DNA of 64,000 nt from Apostichopus japonicus (Eukaryota > Echinodermata > Holothuroidea > Aspidochirotida > Stichopodidae): the NCBI RefSeq assembly GCF_037975245.1, contig NC_092583.1, positions 6,959,264 through 7,023,263 of the forward strand, given 5' to 3'. Position 1 is the first letter of the stretch, and each line of letters begins with the position of its first letter. Under the pieces are notes generated by a model. It did no database searches. It had not been told where the DNA came from and saw only the letters and a list, made by a program, of their open reading frames with translations. Shown one piece after another: positions 37,801 to 49,800 of the stretch. A program made the translations under genes and the position numbers.

Positions 37801-40800
37801 GTGAAAACAACAACCAGGTGCCAGGAAGTCCCCAGAAATCACCGGTAAGAACTGAATATCGGCATATCTCTCATGTTTGACTTAGTGCCATACTGGACAG
37901 TATTCTTCTTCTCTTCTGTAAAACCTCTTGGTCAGTACATGTGAAATACTGTCATAGTTCATAACCATAGCCAAGGTAGAACCTCAGAATTGATCTATAG
38001 GTGTAAATAAATTTGCAGCCATTTTTTGGGCATTCTGTAGCAGTAAATACTTGCTCTGTATTGTATTGTTGACATTCCAAATGAGAGAATATCTCTTTTT
38101 GGAATTCGAACAGGTTTCACAGGTCTTGCACTGGTGGACATAAAGGTATCCATTTATGCAAGACAACAATATCTGAATTGATGGGAAAATTTATCTGATT
38201 TCTTAGAGGTGTTACTTGACAGAAGTCACACCTGTAATTATGGAGCATTAGACCCTTTGTGCAAAATCTTGTTGAGAGCTTTGTGATTGTCCCACAGAAT
38301 GTAACAAACCACTTATTTACTTTATAATATTAATATATCATCATCTCATCTTGAAATATATCTTGTCATTGCAGGTAGTTGAATCTCCTGGAAACAGAAG
38401 AATTGTCAGTGTCCATGCAGAGCTGAAAAATGCACCCATCTCAATGAAGAAATCAAGCCCAATTAGACCCATAGTTGAGGAGGAATTTGAGAATTCTCCG
38501 AGGAACAGAGAACAAAGCTCGCCACCAGTTTTAAATGGTGGACGACAGCATCACGTGGAAGAGGCCATAACACCACAGCAAGTCTCGTCAGTGCAAAGTG
38601 CACCACCGACAACAGATCGGGATAGAGTGACAGCGAGCAGGCCTGTGCCAAATAACTCAATGAATATGCAACCCTTGCCAAATGGAAACGTGTTACATGA
38701 CAGAGTTCAGGGTGTCCCCTTTGAACATGCTAATCCTACTTACGATTACACCGAGAAGGATCAGGGTTATCCCAAAAGGACGGTAGAAATAGAGGAACCA
38801 ATGACAGAAGTGAGGCTGAAACCAGCCCAGGTGCAGTTGCATTCACTCGGAGAAAAGAGGAGTGAGAGTTTACCTCCCTCGAGGTCCCCGTCAAATGTCG
38901 GCAACTATCAACCTCAACCCCTCAGAGCTCAACAGCAAAAGATCAAATTTGTCACACAGTACGATGATCCTAATGCGAGCGGGTCGTCATCCAGTCATGT
39001 GACCAGTCCACCACTTGGCCGACCCAGGCCATCCGACGATGGTTTCCAGTGGCTCCAGAGACAGCAAGACAAGTTGAAAGAGCAGAAAGAGAAGGACGTA
39101 GGGCCAACCGATCGCTATAGCAACCCTCTTCAGGTTAGAGAGCCTGGTGTTCAACCTTCTTATCAGGGCGGTGTCCATCAGAGTGCACCATCACAAGCAG
39201 ACGTATTCAATTATAGCCCTGGTATGTCATACTCGTCTAGCGGGCTTCATTCACCAGGAAACAGTGTCAAGTCAGAGCCAATCAACACCTCCTCATCCAG
39301 CAGACCGTACATCCCCGACAACCGGACCTGGCTCGAGCAGCAACAGACGAAGCTGCGAGAGAGGAGGCAACGGGAGAGGTTGCCAGTAGATCCGTCACAC
39401 CCACTTCAAGTAGACACAAGCTACAGTGCCTCACAACTTCCTTCCCAACCATCGTCAGTCTCCTCGGTGAGAAGTGACGTGTCAGGCTTCAGCAACACAC
39501 CGTACTCACAACAAAGACAAGCTGACAGTATGGCATCCAGAAGAGGTCATCTGCCTGAACCACTCCACATGGCAGGAGGAGGAGGCCAAACAGAAGCGTA
39601 TCAGCAACCACCCCCACGAAGAGGGCCTCCAACCCCAGCTTACGGCTATGACAATATGAGTACGACCCCACGTCAAGGTGTGTTGTCACCTACCTCTGGA
39701 CCGCTCCTGGAACCAAGGTTAGTTCTATGTGTATTATGAAGGTGGTAGAATTTACCAATGTCAGTGCTTTCATAGGAAGGTTATTTGTGAAAATATGCCA
39801 TTTAGGAGGAGAGGGGTGTGGATGGGAAGGGGTGAAGTTTTAGTGCATGGAATTGATTGTTCTTGCAGCATCTTGCATGAATTCATTGAGATCAGATTTT
39901 AAACTTATTGACATACAGATATATGTATATATAGGATTCCTAGTTCATGCCATAGAAGATCATTCCGTGGACATAGTTTCGACAGTTTCTTTCAGCGAGT
40001 AGTTTCTGTACAGCTGTGATTATTTTCATTCAATTATTTCAACATGCAAGAGCATAGTGATCTACAGAATCTGTTTCATCTAGCCATTGGTAACATTGTC
40101 TATCTGCTTTTGTCAGAGCTCATTTGTTTCATCTGGACTAAAAATACAAAAATCTCACCACTTCCATTAGGTTAAATTAAATCATAATCTTATCAATTTT
40201 TAAGCATCATCTTGGTGATAATCAATTAATGGCTTTGCTACCTTACCAGACTGATTAATAATGAGGTCGCAATATAAGACAAATGTAAGTCAAATCCTCA
40301 GTGGAATGTTATTGGCCTTTTCAGTAGTAACATCTTTGTTGCCGAGACAGTTCAACATATTACTATTAATTGTATTTGAAACTCAAGTAAAACATTGCAT
40401 TCTTTCTTACTCATAGCTGAAGGTATTAACAATATCTCCCAAAATTAATGCAAAGAAGTGCTTTAAAGTTCAAATTTGGGAAGAATCTCAGGTATTGTTC
40501 TCAGGATTTTAGGAAACAGTTCATACCTGTGGTATTTATTAGTGTATTCCCTGTTGTAAGTCATGCATGCAAATTATTCATCCTTTCTCAATTCATGAAA
40601 ACATCAACATCAACTTTTCATTTTGAGGAGCTTAAGAGTGAAAAATACTCCTACCATATATTAATTCAAAAATAAAGATGTGTTGTGTTTTTAATGTCTT
40701 AAATCAAGTATTTCAGAATGTTAATATTGGTTTAAATTTTTCACAAAATCCAGCTGAACATGTTCAGCAAGCTTAGTCTCAGGATGATGTTATTGGTAGA

Positions 40801-43800
40801 CCTTGCTATATCTGTTTTCTGTGGATATTTTTGGCAATTGATACATTCAGTTATGTTTGCTGCTGGCGTCACTGCAAGTAGACAAGCTTGTGCACCTTGG
40901 TAGTCCGTCCATGTAACTGCACTTGGCCTTGCTTTTAATAATCCAATTGTTGATAAACTGACCTGTCATTCAACCACATCTATCTGTACTACTTAACAAG
41001 TTCTTGTCGCTATGTACACCTCACCTAGTCCTAATAAAGTGCCTTGTGGTTTGTTAATACTAATTTTTGTTAGTTCATTGCTCCTTTACAGGAGAAAGCC
41101 CAGTTGCATGAGGGAGAGACTTCAAAAAAAATTTCCTTTCCCTTAACTGATTGCAGATAATGAATTGTTTCATAGTTATTGTCTACTTGCATGAATTTTG
41201 TCAAAAAAGTATTCGATTTGAGCTTGATTATGAGTGGTCGTCGCCGTCATTCATGCTTTTAATTGTAACTGACATCCATTCGTAAAGTTTCCACTAACAT
41301 TTCACTTTTCCTGCTTTTTCCCCCTCTTTTCCTTCTTCTTGTTTTCTGTCTCTCTTTTTTTATAAAACTTTTTGCTGTTACAGCTCCCATGGTAATCATT
41401 ATCATCTTAATCACCATCGTCATCATCGTCAAAATATTGCTCCCGCTATAAGTCAAGGAAGCTACCGGTCCCCCTACCCCTCGACTGCCGGACAAACTGG
41501 GTCGGCCACAAATGCAGACAGACACACCGTCACTCACACTTCAGCTTCGCTTTGTAAATCTGGTCCTCTGCAAAACCACAGCGATGAAGAAACAGTAACG
41601 AAAACTGTTCAGAAGAAAAAGAGAACAATACTTGTTTATCCTCAGTCCGTAACGGATTCTGAGAGAACCCAAACCGAGAGCCAATGTAATCTCCAGGAAA
41701 TAACCCCCAAACCACAAACAGTTAAGCAAACTCCCCAAGTGATTGATACACTCCGTCATGTTCCCACTGGAAGAGAGCAAACCCTTAACAAGAGTTTTGA
41801 GTCAGAGAGATACCGAGACATTTCGGATACTTACAGACCCCAGCATGTCATGTCCTCCCATATCGATCAAAGGTCACTAATTGGACAGTCCCTTGAAAAG
41901 CAACAAAAATGTGAAAATGGGCAGCAAAAAGATGGCACGTCCATCTCCGATATAACGATGAGGGGGAATCGTAGCTCAATTGATTCTGAGAATGGCAAAA
42001 GTAAAGAGCATGACTCTGGTTACTCATCATCGGCTACCGATGCGTCTTCAAACAAATCGCAGAGTCCTAAAAGCAGCGACAGGGAGGGATTAAGAGGCAG
42101 GGAATTAGATAATGCACATTCATCTCAAATTGACAGTTCTTTGAGTTTCTTACATCAGACTTCGCTTCAATTTTTGCAAAATGTCCTCTCTAGCCCAAGA
42201 CCACCTCAAAGAGGTAATAGTCTAGAAGATGTTGCCAACCCAAATCGTTCTACCTCGAGAACCATCCCTCCCGGGACCTCCTCTAAGGCCGGCAGTGATG
42301 GTGGTCAGAGTGATTCTGAAACACAGCCATCGTATGATTGGGTCATGCATAGAATAAGACAACTGAGACAATCCTCAGACAAAGATCTTAGTACTGAAAA
42401 TACTGGTGAAAGTCTAAGGGATTCTCCCGATACTAACCCAGACCAAAGCCCATTAGAAGTAGAGTTATCTAATTTTAGGAGGGAAAACAAATCCACACAT
42501 AGTGATGATCAGAGTAGGTCTGCATTTGTGAACCAGAGAAGCTCTCGCCCAGAACGAAGGCAACCAAATACCTCCGTGCGATCTAGTTCCGAGACAAGGG
42601 AATATACCCCGAGAATTCACCAGGGTATGATTGGCCGAAACCGGAGAGATCTGTTCACGAATAACGATGACCTTTTGATTCAGGAAAAATCCATGCATGT
42701 TCATGGTCCAGTCACTAATACGCATGATTCTAACACACAACGTGACATGCAAGATACTAACCATAGAAACAGACCCGTACGATCTGAAAAATTGGTACGG
42801 GTCCGGGGGAATTTAGCTCTGACAAAGGAGTTAGATGATGCCATGAGAACGTTACAGATTTGGGGGGATAGAATACAGGCCTTATCATCTCTGTGCAAAG
42901 ACTCTTCTAAAAATAAAGGGATTGTAGATCCTGCTGCTAAACCATTAGGGAATCATTCTGTTGACCCTAGACCCCATCAGGACCACCAAACGCCTCTGCA
43001 AAGGAAGTCTGATACGCTGCTGAGCAGAGAGTCAGGGAAGGAGGATAACAGGCTCTTCATCGATGAATCTGTCTCAAGATCCAAAGGAGAAGTAGAGGCT
43101 AATGCAAACAATAGTGCCAATGGTATGTCTTCTCTTCTCTTCATCTTTCTCTTTCTCTCATTTTAGGGTCAAGCTTAAAAAGATTTTGTTGACTTCAAAA
43201 GAAGTAAAGAGGTTTGCTTGATAAATTTTTGGTATTTTTATTTATCTTTTGCATTCCAGAGAGCATATGTTTTCAGACTGCAAAAGTTGTTGCCTAGCTA
43301 ATTTAAGGGGAAAAGGTGTAACGAATATATTTAATTTTTGTTGAAAATATTTGTTCTTGTTTTCATCTGATGAAGAGATAAATTGACTGTGAATTGTTAT
43401 AAAGTTTTTAAGGTCATAATCCATTGCAGTAGCACTCACTTTAACATTATACAAACAATGAAGTGTGGGATGACAAAACTTCTCCATTTTATAAAGAGAA
43501 TCTTGTTATGAAAAATAAAGATAGTTCATCTACTCAAGGCTTTAACAAAAGGTGATGAGTTATTTGAGATGCTTCAGTACTTGTCAAGTAGCCAATGAGG
43601 ATGTCGTCAAAGTTTTAACATAATTACTGTACAATAAAGTAGTAAAATGTTTAACTTTGTAAAGTTACGGTTAGTTTTACATGTAGCAAAAGAATTATAT
43701 AACAAGTGTCTAAAGTGACCAGTCAATGGCAGGTGATACCCTCTGATACCCTTTAATACCCTTTGCTAAAGATTGTATGTTGAAATGCCAATGTTATTTG

Positions 43801-46800
43801 TCCCCTTTCTGAAATCTTTTATACCAAGGCTGCAGTGAGATTTTTATTTCAAACATAGTAATCTAATGCCCTTCTAATCTTGTGTTAACTTTGATATTTT
43901 CAACCTACTGTACTTCTACTAGTGAAGTAAGCCTGTAGAGTTTTTCCTCGGTGGGTGTCCTCATCGAAGATGTGTAACTATATAAACAGAATAGAATGCA
44001 AGCCCATTTGTTGGATTAAATTGTCGGCGATGCTTTAATGCAGATAAATGGTGATTGGATTCTGACACACCTCTCATCCCTTCCCAACTTTCACTTTTGC
44101 TATTCCAATTGAAGAGTCTAGTTTGTCATAGTTTTGCATGATGGTACTGGAACTGACATTTGTGCTTTGGAATTAGTGTCAAGGTCCATTCTTCTTTGAG
44201 TGGAAGGTCAAGTTTCTGTGCAAACAATGGAGTATTTTGATTTCATTCATAATTTTGACTCCTTGCTTTGTTATTAGTCAACACTATGGACAACACTTTG
44301 TTGTTTTGTTTGTCATCGTCACCGATGTTGTAGTAATTCGTGGCTTGAATGTGTTTCTTGCAGTTTACAGTCCGAATAAGTATACCTTGGATACAAGCTT
44401 ACCATCCAAGCCCAGTAGCTCACAGCCTGTCAATAGGAGTAACTCCCTTGGTGGTTACGAGTCTGACTCAGCCATTCAGTACAAACCAAGTAAAATGCGA
44501 GAAGACGAGGCTGAATCGTGGATGCAGAACCCTGGTGGACTACCTTCGCAGGTAAGAACGAGTTAACAAGAAATCCTTAATCCTGGTCTAACAGTAGTCA
44601 CAGTACTATACTATGCTACCTTCGCAGGTAAGAACGGATTAACAAGAAATCCTTAATCCTGGTCTAACAGTTGTCACAGTACCGTTGTGTATACTAGTGT
44701 AGGTAACATCACAAGCGTCACAGTATTAAACATGGTGTTGTACATATGAAGTAGTTAACTGTTCCATTAGGTACCAACCTGGTGTACCCATGTACTCTTA
44801 GAGATTTGCACTAGCCTAATGATTACTGCATCCATATGTGTGCTTCATATGTTTATATTGGAGCTTGTGTATAACAAACATTTACTCAAATGCTTATCAA
44901 ACTGTTAGGCACTTGAGTTTACCTATCTGCTGTATGTACATGAGTAAGGAGGTATCAAAGGAAAGTTACATAAACATAACATAGACCGTCACAGTGTCAA
45001 GTACCATCAAGCTGTTAGTACTTTCAATCAAATAAACCTATTTCCACCTGATTGGTGAAAGTTTACAAATTTCTTACATGATCATGTGAATAGTTATCAG
45101 TACTTTTGAGACTAGATTTTTCAAATTATGAAGGAAATCTCGCTTGAATGATTGGTTGATCCCAACTTTGGCAAAACAATGAATTCTCTACTCTCTTTTG
45201 TGGTACAATTCCACAACTTTTAATCACCTTTTCTCACAACATTAATGAATATTGGTAATACCATTTGTTCCCCTCAAGAGTTATGTGTCTACTATTATGG
45301 TCTACTTTTTGACATCAAATTTGATTACAATCTTTACAAATTGTGTAAAATGGACTCTTCTTCCATGGCTGTTCACTGGTTTGATTCATAAATGTTGTAT
45401 TTTTGTATATTTTTCATCAGCTTGGTGAATCTTTGTTGATATCTTGATATTTTAATATTTTTAAACCTCAGGAAAGTGAGTACTGGAACAGAATTGAGGG
45501 TCTACGATCTCCCGGTGAGAGGTCTCCCAGAGATATGCACTCATCCAACGAAAGTTTGCCAAACGGTGGTACCACTCCCAAGTTTCCTGTTGGCCCCAAC
45601 ATGGTCCGAACTTGCATTGCAGTCGTTGGGAAACCCCCTCATGGTGAGTGAAAGTGCATGCGAAATTAGACGTAAAAACTTCTCTCGAAGGATTCCGGGA
45701 GGGGAAAAAGAAATTTCCTTCTGGTGTAGAAAAAGTTTAAAAAAAGAGGGATGAAATATTTGTGCTAATAACTCAAAAGGTTTTTGGTTCCTTGCTTTAG
45801 CAAAAGGAACCTATGCAGTCAGGTTGGCGTGTGTGTGTATGTATGTATGTGTGTGTGTGTGTGTGTCTGTGACACTTGCTTGGGTACGCTCTATCTCAAT
45901 AAGGGAATGTTGGATTGAGGCCAAACTTGGACTATAGATCCGCCATATGGAGAAGGTGTGCCCTATTGTTTTTGGTGCCCACAAAGGTCACCAAAGGTCA
46001 GTTATGGTCCAAAAACCAAAAATATTAAAACTGCAATAACTCCCAGTGCCAATGTGCGACAAGATTGATATTTTGGGACAAGTTGTGAACTGGTTAGGGG
46101 AGCATTTTCAAACTTAACGGTCATGTGATCCGAGGTCACCAAGGGTCAATTAATGATAAAAAACTAGTATTTTTGCAATAACTTGAGAACGAAATGTCTG
46201 TTAGGGTTGGGAGTTGCCTCAATGTAATCCAATTGTCGACCCGCATCTGGGTGACCCTTGACCTCAATTTGACCTCTGGTGACCTTTTCGTGTTTTTGGG
46301 ATTTTTACAGTTTCGATGCTATTTTCAGATGTCAAAGGTACCTTCTGATCTTAAATGTCAATAGGTTGACCCCGTGTGACCTTTATGTGCGAAGTTATAT
46401 GGGGTCAAAGTTTTTCGGTCGGAGTTAGGATGGTTGTACAGACTTTTCGTTTTGTTTTTTGGAATCAGGAGATTAAACTACATCTGAAACCAAGGTCAAA
46501 AGGTCAAAGGTCACATTAGAAAAAATGTGCTTATTTTGGGAGGAAACAAGCAAAAAAGAAAATGTTTGGTTTTGATGCTAGATTTGGATATCAAAGGTAC
46601 CTTTCGATCAAAAATGTCAATTGGTTGACACCCGTGTGACCTTTGTGTGCGAAGTTATACGAGGTCAAAGTTAATTTTCACACATTTAATGCAACAACTC
46701 CCAGTTCCAAGATGTGACATGGTTGATATTTTTGGACAAGTTGCAAATGGTATAGGGGAATATTTTCAAACTTAACGGTCATGTGATCCGAGGTCATCAA

Positions 46801-49800
46801 AGGTCAATTAATGTCAAAAAACTAGTATTTTGGGGGTAGAAAATGGGCAAAGAAAAAAATGTTTGAATTTTTATAGTTTGATGCTCTAATTTAGGTCTCA
46901 TCAATCAAAAATATCAATAAGTTGACCCAAGGTGACCTTTGTATGTTAAGTTATATGAGGTCAAAGTTAATTTTCAGACATTTAGTGTAATAACTCCCAG
47001 TGCCAAGGTGTTACACAGTTGATATTTTGAGACAAGTTGCAAATGGTATAGGGGAATATTTTCAAACTTAACGGTCATGTGATCCGAGGTCACCAAAGGT
47101 CAATTAATGATAAAAAACTAGTATTTTTGCGATAACTTGAGAACAAATTGTCCGTTAGAGTTGGGAGTTGCTTCAATGAAATCCAATTGTCGACCCGCAT
47201 CTGGGTGACCCTTGACCTCAATTTGACCTCTGGTGACCTTTTCATGTTTTGTGGATTTTTTACAGCTTCGATGCTATTTTTAGATGTTAAAGGTACCTTC
47301 TGATCATAAATGTCAATAGGTTGACCCCTGTGTGACCTTCGTGTGCGAAGTTATATGAGGTCAAAGTTAATTTTCAGACATTTAATGCAATAACTCCCAG
47401 TTCCAAGGTGTGACAAGATTGATATTTTTGGAGTAGTTGCAAATGGTATAGGGGAATATTTTCAAACTTAACGGTCATGTGATACAAGGTCACCAAAGGT
47501 CAATTAATGATAAAAAACTAGTATTTTTGCGACAACTTGAGAACAAATTGTCCGTTAGGGTTGGGAGTTGCTTCAATGTAATCCAATTGTCGACCCGCAT
47601 CTGGGTGACCCTTGACCTCAATTTGACCTCTGGTGACCTTTTCGTGTTTTGTGGATTTTTACAGTTTCGATGCTATTTTTAGATGTTAAAGGTACCTTCT
47701 GATCATAAATGTCAATGGGTTGACCCCTATTTGACCTTCGTGTGCGAAGTTATTTGAGGTCAAAGTTAATTTTCACACATTTAATGCAATAACTCCCAGT
47801 GCCAAGGTGTGACAAGGTTGATTTTTTTGGACAAGTTGCAAATGGTATAGGGGAATATTTTCAAACTTAACGGTCATGTGATCCAAGGTCACCAAAGGTC
47901 AGCTAATGTTAAAAAAGTAGTATTATGGGGGGAGAAAATGGGCAAAGAAAAAATGTTTGAATTTTTACAGTCTTGCTCTATTTAGGTCTCACCGATCAAA
48001 AATGTCAATTGGTTGACCTCCGGGTGACCTTTGTGTGTGAAGTTACATACAAGTTCAAAAGTTAATTTTTTGACATTTAATGCAATTAAATCTCAATTCT
48101 AAGGTGTGACATGGTTGATATTTTGGGACAAGTTGTGAATGGGGTGGTGGAACATTTTGAAACTTAAAGGTCATGTCATCTGAGGTCACCATTGTTATCA
48201 TATCTGTTGACACGCTTGTAGGTCTCTTATATTTCTTACATTTTCGACACCATATTTAGATCTCAAAAGTGCCTTTTGATAAAAAATCCGATCACATTTT
48301 GTGATCACGAAAGTGTTGGCTATAGTGTTGGTTACTTTATGGGAACATGTAGGACAATTACTTGGACTATTTCAGCCCAATCTTGCTTGATAATATGATG
48401 TGTATTGTCATATACCCCAAGCAAGGAACCACAGTGCCCTTGGGCTCTTGTTTGTTTCTGTAATCGGTGTATGGTAATAATGGCAAGCAAAACGTATCAA
48501 TATTTCTGAAATAGAGATGTTATTGATTTTGCCCGTTAAATACTTTGTCAAAAGTCAAAGGATTGTGATGGTTCTATAATAATCAGTGAAATAATAAATT
48601 TGCTGTCTGTTATTGACATCCAAGACACGCAACCTTAACCCTATGTATGAAATATTGGTAAACCTCACTCTTTGTCAATGCAAAATCATGTTTGCAATTG
48701 AGTGCTATTTTCTTGGATTGTAGGAAATTTGAGTGTAATTTTCTAGGATTGTAGTTAATTTGAGTAATTTTCTAGGATTGTAGTGTATTTGAGTGTAATT
48801 TTCTCGGATTGTAGTAAATTTGAGTGTCATTTTCTTGGATTGAAGTTAATTTGAGTGTAATTTTCTAGGATTGTAGTATATTTGAGTGTAATATTCTGGG
48901 GTGTAGTAAAGTCTGATTGTAATTTTCTCGGATTGTAGTAAAAATTTGAGTGTAATTTTCAAGAATTAGATTAAATTTGCCATGTTAACACTTAAGATGT
49001 GCTGTTGCTCTTCAGTCGTAACTCTGTTAACTCCATCTACAGGTCCTGATGAGCCTCACCCACTCAACCCGAATAGGGAAACACCTGGTAATGAGGACCT
49101 AATGGATGCCTCGTTTCCGAGATACCCCGAGCCAGCCAGGAAACTTATTACTAATACCAGACCTACACCTGCTCAGGAGCCACCTCTTCGGGTTCGTCAG
49201 TTAGAACCAGCTCAGTTTCAGATCAATGAGATTCCATCTGATGGAAGGCAGTCACACCCATTGGAAGCAAAGGTTGATAAAGTTACTGCCCAATCTCCTC
49301 AGTTTGCTGAGAGTCAACCATGGAGGAGGACTCCTGTCAGTAATGACAACAGACCATTGCCACAAAATAATGTACATGTTGATGTGAAATCTTTGGAGGC
49401 ACTTTTGGAGAGTGTGTCACCCACAGAGACCAGAGGGGGAGTGCCAGACAGGCCAACCAGCCCTTGGTCTTATAATGATATGGGTGGGAGGGGAGTTAAT
49501 GGACCTCAATATCCCTCTAGTCAGCACAGACCTCAAGAGCCCGAGATTCACTATGCACAAGTTGACATTGAGTCGACAAAATCTAGACAACCAAGTCGAC
49601 AGCCAGCTGAACCCGTCATGTATGCCCACATCCAGGCCAAACCGACGAATAATCAGCAGATGTCACAGCCATCATTAGAACTTTCACAGCCTCCCTCATT
49701 TAGGTATCACAACCATGTACCAGCGGGTTCCCAGCCATCCTACCAACAACAGCCACATAACCCAGTAGAGGAACCAATCTCCAAAACTCAACTGTCACCT

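Noticed and set aside
41092-41135. Possible short exon after TTTACAG
   Set aside because: No good donor follows, and the flanking exons already join in phase without it.
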